Source: Diadema setosum (lineage: Eukaryota > Echinodermata > Echinoidea > Diadematoida > Diadematidae). From it: a stretch of 64,000 nucleotides of DNA. Within the stretch, counting starts at the first letter, position 1. Every line of letters begins with the position of its first letter. Positions 38,801 through 51,500 of this stretch are shown here, in pieces. Location of the stretch: positions 14,631,885 through 14,695,884 of the forward strand of contig NC_092705.1 of the NCBI RefSeq assembly GCF_964275005.1. Reading direction: 5' to 3'. The notes beneath the pieces were generated by a model. That model made no database searches and was not told the origin of the DNA. It saw only the letters and a list, made by a program, of their open reading frames with translations. Position numbers and translations under genes: made by a program.

Positions 38801-41200
38801 AAGAAAAACTTGCAGCAGAAGAATGGAAAGTTGCTGAATACGATGTTGTGACGGAACGCGTTAAAATTTGAATACCTGTGATCATATTCAAAACTACTCG
38901 TAAACAATTCAACTATCGTTAATCTTCATAGTTAATCTTTCCCACTGTAATTTTGCGCAAAATCATTTATCTAACCACGTGTGTTGTGTGATTATACCAA
39001 ATATATAGATGAAGCAAAAACAAACAAAACAAAACAAAACAAAAGATAGTGAAAAAGAAAACAACATCAGGGTGTCAATATAGAATGAAAAGAGAAAGCT
39101 ACGGCAATGGTAATTTTTTTTTTAAATTCTTAGTCTGATTTTAACTGATTAGAAGCGCAACATAATATCACTTTTTTTCAGTATGGATCTTAGAAGTGTT
39201 TGAAATAAATCTTCATTCAAACTGTTTTGATATTGCAAATACTTGTTTTCTCTGTCTTTGCCCGTTCGTTTGTCCGTTCGTCTTTCCCTTTGTCTATTTT
39301 TCTTTCTATTCATCTTTTTTTCTCTTCTATCATCTCTATACTGGTTGGTATAGTCTGTCACACATTGTTTGAAGCCACATTTTGATAGTTTGTAGACAAA
39401 AAGCTCCAGACGATGAATTGATAACTTCTCTCAATATGTGCCCATGTGCACTGTTAAAATTTCTTTAGCAGTCCCATTAGCCATGCAGCTGATTCCTGGA
39501 TGCAAGACTGTCATCCATTACCATTATTTAAATGTAATATCAGGACGAGAATTTAGGTGTAGGATATAAGATTATAAATAAAGTTGTTGTCATGAATTGT
39601 GTTTTAACCGTTTCACTCCCCCCCCTCTCCCTCTCTCTCTCTTTATTCTTCTCACTTTCTCTTAAAAAAAAACACTACAAAAGATAATCAATTTTAGTTT
39701 CAGGGGTATTACTTTCGTACCTTGAGAGATCGGAGGGAAGACAGTGTATCATTAGGCCGATTTTATCTAACTTTCTTGATGTAAATTGATGAAATAATTG
39801 CATTGCCTTATAGCTTCATAAAACTTTAAAGACCTTAAACATTTAATTTTTAGGACTTTCGTTACCACGGAAGTTAAGGTGAATACAGCATGTTACTTTG
39901 TTCCAGTTTTGTTACTTATATCTATATATATTGATGTTTGTAGTCCGCGTGTTGGTACCAGTACAGAAAAGATGACGAAGTAGGGTGGTAATGCATTTCA
40001 GTCCAACAGTGCTATTTATTCAGACCAAATTTTCTACGCATATACACACGTCTTCTTCAGGGTCGACATGATCAAGAAGAAGAAGAAGGAAAAGAAGAAG
40101 AAGAAGAAGAAGAAGAAGACAAGTGTATGCGTCGAAAATTTGGTTTGAATAGATAGCACTGTTGGACTGAAATGCATTACTACCCTTCTCCGTCATCTTT
40201 CCGACTTATATACAACCTTTGTTTCATCTACTTTTTCTGACAATTGAAATTATTGAATATTACACAAAAACTAGAATGATAAGAGCAATAATAATAAGAA
40301 TAGTAATGATAACAGTGAGCGATAAGAAGTACAATAACAATGGACATTTAAAGTGTTTTTCAGGATGCATGCAACTCAATGCCCTCGTCAGATTTAATAT
40401 TAAAAATATCCGAACAAACATGGTATAACAATGCGCACTAAGCTATAATATTCAAGAACAGAATTCATATGATGGGTGAGAGACACTGTGAACAAATTTA
40501 GAGAAATCTATTGAAGTATATTTCCTCCATTAAAAAGGAAAAAAATACGATGTGGTTATTTAAATACACTACCAACAATCAAACACAACTACGTTTGGAC
40601 AGGTAATACGTACAGCTGTATATTGTTGACTGTCTTATACATTATTAAACTTTATTTTCACCAATTCCCTGTACACGTCAACTCAAAAATAAAAGATTGA
40701 ACATCTCAAAGTCTTTTAGAATTTTTAAATTTCTGAAACAATATATCTAATAAAATATAATCAAGAGATAATGTCTGAAAACGGTTGGACTCATTTTATT
40801 TCATCGCATTCACTGTGTCTCACACATCCCTCAGTGTAAAATACATAATACACCCCTGCAAAATTTTTGTAGTCGTCCCACATCTATTAGCAATTTTGTG
40901 CGAAGCTCGATGGTGTACCCAGTGTACCTGTCGGCAAACCGGTACACCCCCATGCACGTAAAGTACATGCACGCCAGATCAGCTTGATAGCATGCAGTGC
41001 ATACGATCGCACGCACACTGCTGACACACGAGTATAGTAGTTGAAGCTTTTGTACTTGTACACAGATCAGTCGAGGTGAGGCCAGCTCCGTGTATGGCTT
41101 CGCGAGGAGGTACCTGAGGAAATCACTTTGTGGGCATCGAAGTATCATCATTTATTGCGAGAAGGCGATGTGGTCACTCGACTTATTTCATAATTATTTG
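35900..41200. other. Intergenic stretch between POLA1 and the glypican
   Basis: AT-rich sequence of about 5.3 kb with no convincing exon on either strand; the open frames are short, low-complexity and without family similarity. It contains a GA tract near 37268-37290, an AAAAC-type run near 39015-39043 and the hairpin at 39968-40200. It must hold both promoters. Confidence 0.6.
39968..40200. repeat. Hairpin with a GAA-repeat loop, intergenic
   Basis: Arms of about 90 bp: AAAGATGACGAAGTAGGGTG at the left is inverted at the right end (CTTCTCCGTCATCTTT). ATGCATTTCAGTCCAACAGT is shared perfectly. The loop side is an (AAG)n tract at about 40076-40120. Confidence 0.88.
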
Positions 41201-41567
41201 TGGATGATCCAAAGGAAAAACACTTGGATTTAATATCGGAGAATAAGACTCGGAATTTACGGAGCTAACCATCGTCTTTTCCCCTGTGCTGGTTGCCGCA
41301 TCATCGCTTCAAAGTGACGAAGACTTGGGGTGCACAAGGCCGTGTGTGAAAGTCTTTTAGACGCCACACAGCAAGGAAGACACAGCACAGCCGGTGCAGC
41401 AGTAAGGCAAGGGCTCTTGTGTTCCAGGAGCTAGGAGAAAGGGGCCCGTTCAAACAGCATTCACCTCTAGCACGAATACCTTCGTGTAATTTTCACCTAG
41501 CCTAGCTAGGTGAACACCGGTTCTTCACAAACAGTTCGGCGTTCGTCGCTCGTCGTCCGCTGAAAAC
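41200..41567 (+). promoter_or_regulatory. Glypican 5' UTR and proximal promoter region
   Basis: GC-richer than its surroundings with many CpGs, and directly upstream of the start codon; no other ORF fits. It probably contains 5' UTR, but the transcription start is not visible and no TATA box is obvious. Confidence 0.4.
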
Positions 41568-41739
41568 ATGGGCTTTTACAGAGACTTGTGGTCATGCACA
41601 CTTTGTGCCGTCTTCTTGGCTGCCTATGCAGGACTTACAGTGGGCCAATCAGAAAGAACTGGTTGTACCGATACGAGACAGGCGTTCAAAGCGACGGGAT
41701 TCAGTAGTATGAACGAGGTTCCGTACAAAGCTATCACAG
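41568..41739 (+). CDS. Glypican (GPC1/2/4/6-type), signal-peptide exon 1, gene continues beyond window
   Basis: 57 codons from an ATG in good context (AAAACATGG) to a phase-1 donor ACAG|GTATGC. Residues 1-26 form a signal peptide: a short polar start, then a hydrophobic core ending near TVGQ. The mature start CTDTRQAFKATGFSSMNEVP ends in AITG and aligns with the first exon of vertebrate glypicans (GPC1: CGEVRQIYGAKGFSLSDVP, then EISG). The cysteine, RQ, GFS, VP and I-x-G positions agree, and so does the end of the exon. Glypicans are GPI-anchored heparan sulphate proteoglycans that modulate Wnt, Hedgehog, FGF and BMP signals at the cell surface. The call rests on about 26 mature residues; the exact paralogue cannot be named. 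Confidence 0.75.
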
Positions 41740-42204
41740 GTATGCTCACACCATGAGACAAATATTATGAACCTTTTGCTTACCAACCATTCACATGTTC
41801 TTCTGTTGTTGATATTGAGCAGATACCACGTGTAGCACAGCGGTGACATTCCCATTGTTTTTAATCATTAATTGCTGTCAATACAACAACAAAGAAAACG
41901 ACACACATTGTAATTGACACATGTTCACACTTATAAGTTTCAAGAAATTAATAATGTAAATTTAAACTTGTCATGTTTACTCTAGTCTAAGAAAACAAAA
42001 GTATGAACATGACCTGCAATAGTGTCTCCATGAAAAATTCTTTCATTTTACCTTGCCTAGTTATTTCTCTATCAATCGTTTCATTAAAATGGCCTCTTAC
42101 GATAAAATCTTCTTTTGACTTTATTGATACTGATGTACTTTTTATGATATTGTTGAGAGGCCAGTTATATAATACTGTTTCATGTGTGATAACATGTGCA
42201 CATC

Positions 42205-42370
42205 TGGGCACCATTTCATAAAAAGTTGATATGATAAGCAACTCTTGCTAGAGTGGCAATTGCCATGGTAACGACAAGAATCCAGCTTCCTGATTGGCTG
42301 TTGCTATTGGAAGTTGCCATTCCAGCAAAAGTTGCTATCCTACTCCTAGCATCTTTTATGAAATTAGGCC
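42205..42370. mobile_element. Small fold-back MITE, glypican intron 1
   Basis: Left GCACCATTTCATAAAAAGTT and right TTTTATGAAATTAGGCC form imperfect inverted ends. Of the same general style as the fold-backs at 33.4-33.7 kb, which also start with TTTCATAAA. Confidence 0.55.
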
Positions 42371-45206
42371 TGAGCTCATCACTTGATAATGATATTATTA
42401 TAGCTGTAAAATCAGAAACATTCGCAACAGCTAGGCATAAATCTTTTACGAATTGCCACTGGCATTCAATGCATTGTTTGATACAGACAAAAACTTTCAT
42501 ACTCACTGTAAATGCATTTTACTTTCGCTAATCTAGGCTGCTCGCAGAATTGAAGTTTCATGTATGTGAAAATTTCTGGTTCTACAGTAATCTCTTCATA
42601 CAATCATTTGCTTGATTGTAGTATGAATGTATGAGTTGAAAACCTAGACAAGGAAGGAATAAAATGGTTTGGTATCTATCTCTTCATAGTCATTTAGCAG
42701 AAAAACGAAGTGAAACCAAAATCTGTATCATAGAATCAGACAGCCTGAAGTAGAAGATGGCTTGGCTTCTAGAGTGCAACGAACCCCTGCCTTCCTTGGG
42801 CAACTAAAACTCACTGTTTGGCTAGTATGATTATTATTGGTACTGTACCTGCCTGTTCAAAGTGAGATGTTTGCTCAAAGGCCAATTTGGATGAGTGGAA
42901 GAAATGATTTCTGTCATTTCCCACAGACTCTTCCATGTGGACCAATTATGTATTATTTAGGCCCTATATGTTAGTGATTGAAGGTATGGGACTTGGGAAT
43001 AGAAACGTTAAGGTACCTATAGTGAGAGGGGAAAAAAAATCAGTTTAAATTGGTGATGTAATGCAGTTACAATGTTATTCTCCCAATATTTCCTATAAGA
43101 ACATGAAATTGTTGCTTTGAGATAACACAGTGCAGTGCATTGTGCTAATTGTGTAATGGGATGAGCAGATTTATTGAAGTGTAAAGGGTTAAAATGGTAT
43201 TGTCTGTCCTTCAGTTATTTTCTGGAGGATGCCCAGAACAGCCGTCATTTCCTGTTCTCGATCGAGAAGGTCCAGAGATAATAATAAATGGCCGGAGAGC
43301 TGGTGTGGTTTAACTTGCCACGTGTTGGGGAAAAAGGAACAATAGTGTTTGGATTTCATTGAACTGGTAGTTTGTTGTAGGGGCTCATTGTTGTCATTAA
43401 GTGTTTAATGGAATTATACATGTTGTTCCTGTCTGTCTCAAGCACTTCCAGCTGCAGCTGCAGCTGACCAGATATCTAGAAATTGTGTGGTTCACACATG
43501 TCAATCAAAGGATGTCGTCTCCCCTTCCGGGTCAAACATGATGAAATGAATAAGAATTTAGTGGTCTGTAGAGTAAATGAGTTATTGCTTTTGAGTTAGA
43601 TTTAACATTAAATCATAAATTGAAACTTACATTTTATGTAATATTATGAAGCAGGGTTTCATTTGAAAATATAGAGGATGTTGCATTTCAAATGTTCTTT
43701 GTTCTCGATGCTGTGCTTGAGTGAATACAGATGTATTTCGTAATCTTCAGTAAAAAACAGGGAACTTCAAAACAGAATAGTCAAATTCAAGTGGAACCAT
43801 CATTGAGAGATTTTATAATTTGCTTCATTGTTCCACAGAGGTTTTAGACCATAATACAATCAAGACTTCATCTTCAGCTTATTTCATTAAATTGTGGCTT
43901 TGCAGGGAGGAGATACCTTTTTCCAGCCATCCTGAGATATTTAGATTATATCCCCGCTGCCTTCAATGCTAATGCACCGGGTGATATTTCTGGACAAATC
44001 GGGCAAATTGATCAGACCTGCGTCTGAGGGTCTTTCTATTACCCGCTGCCTGGTTCATCTGCTGCTCCCGCATTCAGTGTGCAGTGTCCAATTTATGAAT
44101 GAATCACCAGGTTATGAATGCAGAATGAAAACCTGACCCTTCTCTTACTCTCACCCTTCTTCTATCCCACTATCTCCCCCCCCCCTCTCTCTCTGCACAC
44201 ACTCCTTTGACCCTCTAGCATCATCCCTCTCTTTTTTTTTCTTGATTTGCGCTGCTTTTCTGACAACTCCTTTCTCTTTCTTGTGTACTGCTCACTACTT
44301 GTGTATCATTCTCTCTGTCCCTGAATATGATTACTAGTAGCGCATTTATGTAGCTTCTCCCCTTCCCAATATGTTCCCTGTTATTCATGAGCACATTGAG
44401 TTGCACCGGTAGCACAGAGAGCGGGTAAGGAAGGGAGAGAGCGGGCAGGCCGGGTATGCCGCTCATTGGAATTTATGGCAGTTTTGACTGACATCCAATC
44501 CTGGCAGCGACTGTAGAGGCATTTTTCCTCAAGTGACCCATCTACCACATCTGCCAATTTGTGAAAGGGGAGACCACCGGTCTTTTTTTTTTTTTCCTCT
44601 CCCTGCGCCATGCATTAGGAGGAATAGATTGACTAGAAAGATATGAGTGATGCGTGGAATATATTTAATCGCATCTCTATAGATTCCTACCCCTTTCTTC
44701 TCGGCCTCTCCCATTATAAGTAGGAGAGGCCAGAAATTCAAATCCATTGTCCCTCCTTTGTGGGATGCATGTACCAACATTTGGCCCCAAGGTCTCCATT
44801 ATAAGGGCAAGGTGCTCCTATAATAAATGTTGGAATGCGCCTTTGTGAAAAAAGTACAAATGTACATTTACTGCGTGCAGAATTCAGCACTATTTCATAT
44901 GTTTGTGGCTTTTATTCATTTATTTTAAAGTATTGCACCAGATAACTCCTTTCAGTAAGTGTGGCACTTGTGGTATTGAACGAGTGCTACCATTTACTGG
45001 ATGAATAGATAGTTGGATTTTTGAGAGTTGTGGCTCTTGGCTTTTTATACATTGTGGAATTGTTCAGATTTGGAATGTGTCTTGATCAGCATGATGACCA
45101 TATTGTCCACGTTGGGACTACATGTAGTATCTATAGTGAGAATTACATGTACATCAGGATGTGATGGAAATTATGATTCTATCTGGCTACAACTGTAATT
45201 CTCAGC

Positions 45207-45228
45207 CCCCCCCCCCCCCCCCCCCCCC
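45207..45228 (+). repeat. Poly-C tract, about 22 C
   Basis: An uninterrupted C run in glypican intron 1. A shorter C run of about 13 lies near 31850-31862. Confidence 0.85.
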
Positions 45229-45327
45229 GATATGTAAGGTTATGAGGACCTCCAGGTATGGTGCTTCTACGTACATACCGTATAGTTACATATGCAATAG
45301 CTGTAGTTTTGCAGAACAAGTGTGACA

Positions 45328-45534
45328 CAGTAGACTCCCATTATAATGAAGTTCTCGGGACTGACAGTTTTATTTCATTATATTGAAATTTCATTATGGC
45401 CAAAGAGGGAAGTATATAAGGATTATACAGATCTATGATAATTTGGGAACCTGAATTTTTACTTCAATTTACATAACAAGATTTATGTTATAACTATGTT
45501 TGTAATATTAAGGGGAATGCACTGTACATGTTTG
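45328..45534 (+). mobile_element. Pogo-like MITE copy 7
   Basis: CAGTAGACTCCCATTATAATG at the left, GGGGAATGCACTG-TA at the right, with more interior divergence. In glypican intron 1. Confidence 0.8.
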
Positions 45535-47032
45535 TTCCACTCTCTATTTACCGGTATTCTCATTACAATTTACATGTAATTACTGTGACAAGACAAGTCC
45601 TCTTTAGTGTGGACAATCATGAGATTTAGAACTACAAGAGCAATGCCAGATCAGTTGAAAGTTAGTCTGAAGGGGAAAAAAAATGAAATTCTACAGGCAC
45701 AATAATGAAAATATCGAAATCGGATAAAAACTAGGGAAGTTAGGACGTTGTGGAGTTTGCTAATTTTTGCAAATCGGTTCATTAATAGTTGTTGTGAACA
45801 TGCAAAGGAGTGAGCTAATGACGTCCCTGATTCAACAGGAAGCTCCTTTATCTTGCCATGCTAATGGCATAATATAATGGTCTCCCTGATTTGGTAATCA
45901 TTTTTTTTATATATTTTAAGATGCATAATATACCTATATGTGGTGCACTAATATCTTCCTAATTGGTCTTTAGAACCTCCCTTTTGGAGGTACATGTACT
46001 TGTATGATCCAGAAAAGGTATTGCCAAGTAGAATGTATGCCTGCCCTGAAATATCTATTCTAATGTGTACCTTTGTGCGATAGTTTTACGTGATAGACAT
46101 ATAATGACTCTGATAGGTAAGAGCAAGAATGGAATAATGACTTTTTCCATTTGGTGAGGTTTTTTGATCGGAATAATTGTAATAATATATATATATATAT
46201 TTTTTTTTTGCTGGGTCTAGCAGCAAGTATTCTTCAACAGGAAAAAAAAAAATGTCTTGTGCTGTTCATCATGCTTGACCTAGATGTGAAATGCCTCAAA
46301 GTGCTGAGTATATTGTGCCAACATTTATTTTCCAATAGCTTTGAGAGTGTGGAAGTTCACATTAGTAGTATTTGCTGAACGGCTGGCAAACTCAATATTT
46401 GTCTTGCACCAGAAGCAAGTCAAATTAGGTTTTACCCCACCATGGATGTTTATGCATGAAGGGGTTCCAAGTAGGGTTGAAATTTGTTCTGGGTATTGTA
46501 CGAGAAAGGAGCACTTGAAGTGGCAGCTATAGCATCCAGTGGGTGCTGTTGTGAGGGACGTAATGGCTGAAATGAAAGCTTTTGACACCACTGTCTGTGA
46601 TGCTGCCCTTCAAATGATTAGATTCATTTGAAATTCACCACCATCCTTCAAGTCATGCTGTTTAAACAAACATTTGTAGCAAACTCCTTCATAGTCTTTT
46701 CATTCCGTTCACCCGTTCCCAGTTGAAATCCTAAGGTCTAGACTCTACTAACACGACCTGATACAAAATGTTGGTCTCAGATACAGGCAAAGGCTATTGA
46801 AACACTAAATAATTTGATGATGTAAGAAAAAGCAGAGGCCAGGGTGGTCCACAAGAAATGTGAAATGATTTTTTTTTTCAGCAATTGCATCAGGAATTTG
46901 AGGTTACAAGCACAATTTGTTTGCTAATTTTCACCCTTAGCCAGACTGTGAAGATCTGTAATCATGTGAGAATTTTTTTTTCTCTCTCTTGCCATTTCTT
47001 CTATATTTCTCATCAAAATATGACAGATTAAA

Positions 47033-47040
47033 AACAAAAC

Positions 47041-47069
<29 letters not shown>
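47033..47069 (+). repeat. AAAAC pentanucleotide repeat
   Basis: About seven AAAAC units in glypican intron 1. A shorter run lies near 39015-39043. Confidence 0.85.
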
Positions 47070-47072
<3 letters not shown>

Positions 47073-48052
47073 GTCTGACCATCTTTTGGTTTGGTTACCC
47101 ATACTTCACCACAACATTAATTAATTAGCTTCTGCATTTGCGGTCTCATGAGGGGAAGTGTGATTTTTTATTATTCCTATCTTACTATTGTGGAAAGTTA
47201 GTTGTGCCACAGAACCCTATTAGTGACTTTATTACTGCTGGTATATTTCTGGAGAGCAACCATGTGCCTACAGATATTTTGGTAATCACAACACTATGCT
47301 ATGACCTATCCTGCTTCTACTTCTAGATTCACACCATTTGACATCATAAGATTCCTTTTGCTAGATCCATGTAGCATCATTAACATCACCCCACCATTGA
47401 CGAAAGTTGATTTTTCCCCCCTTTCGCTTTGTCAACACGAGATGGATCGCGCCTGCTGGTGCATTCAGGGGGAAAATCAGCTGCATTGAAACCTGGATTC
47501 CACTGGCACACTGTTCCACTGGCAACCTGAAGTGTTGTGTACTGCTTGTCATGCAACACTTCATGCGCCGTGCTCACTTTTGCTACACACTTCAACCACA
47601 ATGCTTTAATCATTAAGGACTAGTCTTGTTCCAGTACTCTCCCCTTTACAGCGAGCATCAATATGCACAGTGGCACAGGTGTATCAAATCACTAGTCGGA
47701 GGAGTGATTTAGGCATTATCAAACCAGAGCCAAGAAAATCAGTGTTCTGATTTGATTGCATGTAGACAGTTTGGTTGTAGAGTAAAATGTATTGCATAAT
47801 GCATTTTACTACATTACGAGTGTGTTGAAAAGATATTAACTGCAGTGTTTTGTACTAAATTCTAAACAAGATTACTTCATAAAAGTCTTCAAATTCATAT
47901 ATGTCAGAGTAGTACACATGTAAATATGGTAGATTTGAATCTTATCTTGTGGAGCCATTTTGATTTGTCTGTATTATATCTGTATCCCCAACAAGAAGAG
48001 CAACCAGATTCTGTGGGCATAATGAGTGATCAACTTCTACTGTGCATTTTAA

Positions 48053-48605
48053 AGGTAGGGGATACCTTTTACAGACCTCCCAAAATGCAGCAAAACATTA
48101 AATATGAACCTCAGGGGACTTGTTTAGGCCACTGCTGAGAAATTTGGAAGTCAACAGTTATCTACAATTTGAATGATGCACAAAACTCAACTACTCAGTA
48201 GTTCTTTGTGTCAGCCACACTTAAGCCTTTTTGTTGCAGCCTTCTGTATTTTTTAATCTATAAACACAAATCTGAAAGTATAAGAGCTGATGTAATAACA
48301 TATAGAGTGTGTGGAAAGAATGTATATAGAAATTTTTGTAAGTTTTGATGAACTTTCTTCGCAAAATATACATGATGGACACACATGCAGTGCATGGGTC
48401 TGCAAAGGTAGCCTAGTAATGTACTGGAATTTACGGTGAGCCCCGAAAAGAATTCAATTCAAAATCTAACGGTCAATAAAAATGTACTAAATGATACCTT
48501 CCACTTTCAATACTTTATGGGAGTTTCTAAAATGATACTCTCTTCAACATACCACTGTATTCATACAACTCTTCATTTAAGGCATGCAAATGGGATTCCC
48601 TACCT
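48053..48605 (+). mobile_element. TTAA-flanked DNA element T1, copy 2
   Basis: 553 bp, same orientation and same ends as the copy at 12857, with only scattered substitutions and small indels by eye. TTAA on both sides. In glypican intron 1. Confidence 0.87.
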
Positions 48606-51354
48606 TTAAAGGGATGTCCTGTGTCATGAAACGTTGTAAAGGGAGACACAAACAATTGGTCAATTTCTTCAGTCTGTCAAGAGCAAAAATATGCGATCAG
48701 AGTTATGGAAAGATCTGCATTTCATATTCCACTGTTGTTTCGTTATTTTAATGTAGAAAGAGCCGACTCTTGTAGGTTGAGTCAGAGGGTTGCTCTGAAT
48801 TGACATTTCCCCAAACAATTCATATTCAATTTGAGGTCTCGGGGGATCTCACTCTACTCAGGTTTGGTAAGTGTGGTTGTCTCCCAATGAATGGAATGAG
48901 GTGGATTTTGCCCCCATCAAGTCGTAAAACAATTTGGCTCTCCGGCCGGGCCTACACTTCCATGCTAATCCTATCATCGACAGGGAATCGTCCCAGCTCG
49001 TGTAGCTTCATCCAACACAAAGAGATTTTTGAGGAGATCCCTAGGAAGGGAAGAGGGTAATATGTACAGCTCTCTAAGGATTGAGTATCAAACCAGGCAA
49101 GCTCCCCCGAAAGACGCAAATTAGAATTGATGGATGCTCATTTTTGCCCTGAAATACCTGAATGTCAACTCATTTTAGGGGAAATAGGCAGGCAGAAAAC
49201 ACAATTGGGAATCCTACAAGCAGTTTAATGCCGGCTACGTCTCCAGCATATAAACCGTGTCTCCTCGTCCCACAATCTCTAACAGACGGAATGTGCATTA
49301 GCCGCTTCATTTCTCTGTGGAGGGAGCTGCCTTGTTTATATACCTCAACAATACTGAGCGTTATAGCAAATACCAAAGATGAATATACAGCGTTTCTGCA
49401 TTTGTTTTCATTCATTGTCCAAAAATACATGTAACAGTTTGATAAAGAAGTAACTCATCTCCAGCAGCTACAATGTACTGGGTAAAGATACTATGACATG
49501 ATGTTGTAATGAAATATTTAGAGTTTCTTAATTTCCTTCTGCAGTAGCATAGGGCCTACCTTGGAATCTTTATAGATTGATCAATAATCATGACTATAAA
49601 TTAAGACAAACTACTACACATAATATGGTGCACTTTGATGCACAGCAAGGAACATCCCATGAAACTGCCACAATGTAAACTTGAGTCCAGATAATGAGAT
49701 GTACAGAGGAAGAGTAGGCCCTTCATGTAAATTTAGGTCTTTTGGTGGAATTTCCATCAATTTGAAGATATTAGTAAATCTGTCTTTTGAATTTAAGCTT
49801 GTTGCAAGTTCCATGAGGGCAAGGTCTTTGAATGTGAATACATCAGTAGTTGGCAAATTCCAATGTCGTGGCCACACTAGAACACAAGGTAATGGTGGTC
49901 ACACATAAACAACAAAGAGACATTTCACTATTTTATGTGGAAAAAAAAAGAATCAACAAGCAAAAGAAACATACAACATGCCAGCATGTTTTCTTTTTGG
50001 ATTGCTGGGTTTGGAATCTGTGGAGTTCTTGGCTATGATACATACTGTTTGTGCTATATGAATCTTTCATCAGTTTCTGAAGCGATGAAGGTTGACGTTT
50101 CCCATCAATTCTTAATTACTCCAGCTTGTTGTTTCGTGATCGGAATACTCATGCCGGCAGAAATCATATAGAGCGGGAAATGCCTGAATTCATGCATAAT
50201 ATTCAAGACAACAAACGAATCTTCAACATTGGAGAGGGAGGAAAATTGAAAAGTTGATACTGATGCTGAAATGGTTGGTTGCTATGGTACCCATGGTTCA
50301 TGTGTTCTCCATATCAACAGTGAATGAAATTTTAGTTGGAAGCAGATGGACGGCTGGAAGGATTTCTGTATATTTTAGCGCTTTTGATGTATTCACTAAG
50401 TTCGCATACATTGAATGTTTGCTTCATACATAAAATACTTGAATTCATGAACAATGTTAAATAATGAACTAACAACTGATAAAAGAAATGTTGTTTTATT
50501 TCAGCAATTAAATGAATAAAGAGCAAGAGTGTGGCTGCTTGCTGAGTTACAACAGAAACAATGTGGTGGCATTGTATAATCTGTGGCCAGGAATTAATTA
50601 ATTGCCAGGAAGGTACATGTGTATGTTTGGGATATAGCACAAGCAAAATCTGCGAGTGGTGAAGTGTTAGATTTCAAAGTGATACTGATGACACAAGTAC
50701 AAAAACTTGTGTGACTGCATTGATAATCAGCAAGCAAAAGCAACCCCAAACAAACAAACAAACAAACAAAAAACAAGCAAACACACCAATAAACACCAAA
50801 TTAATACATGAAGTCTTTAATAGCAGAGGAAGAAGCTTTGTATGATTGCAACCTTTTCTAGAGAAATGTCCTTTCTAGCAAGCATCTGTATCTCAAATCT
50901 TGGCAGCTTCGGAGATCAAATTATCAGGAGAGAGAGACACTAATGATGAGAAGAGATTTTAGAGGAAGTAATGATGTCACCTCTTACTACAAATCTGAAA
51001 TTTGCAGCCTGTGATTCATATGTTTTTGCAATGTTACCCACCAATAGCTTTGCTAGAACTAATGCGCATCAGTTGAAACTTGATTTGATTGACTTGACTA
51101 TGATTTGTACTTTTCTTCACTGACAAATTGTTCCTGTGATTTAAAAAAAAAAATCAGATTTTTAGGTCACAGTTTATTGCAACAGAATTGTTTATTGTGC
51201 CTGTAATAACAGCAAAATATATCTCCTCTTACACTATGTAAAGTCAGTGCATTATCTCCATTGTTTAATTTTGTATGACAGTCTCTGATCTACAATGTAG
51301 AACCATAGCGAATGGAGGCAATTTTTCTTTACAGGAGAAGAGTACCTGTACATC

Positions 51355-51500
51355 AAGGAATGTTCGTGTGCATCTTAATTACACAAATTTTGCAAGAGTC
51401 AAAATTTGCAAAATTAAAATGCATGCAAAAGTTCTTGTCTAAACTGATGTACTGAATGCCAGAGGCAAATTGCAAAAATTTCCTTGTTGTGGATGAGGTA
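51355..51500 (+). repeat. GCGAAAATTTC dispersed repeat, copy d
   Basis: Shares AAATTAAAATGCATGCAAAA and AGTTCTTGTCTA with copy a. Truncated at the right. In glypican intron 1. Confidence 0.55.

Noticed and set aside
48800..49434. Frames of 86 and 90 aa suggestive of a small gene or glypican exon 2
   Set aside because: No glypican cysteine pattern, no matching phase-1 acceptor and no domain seen.
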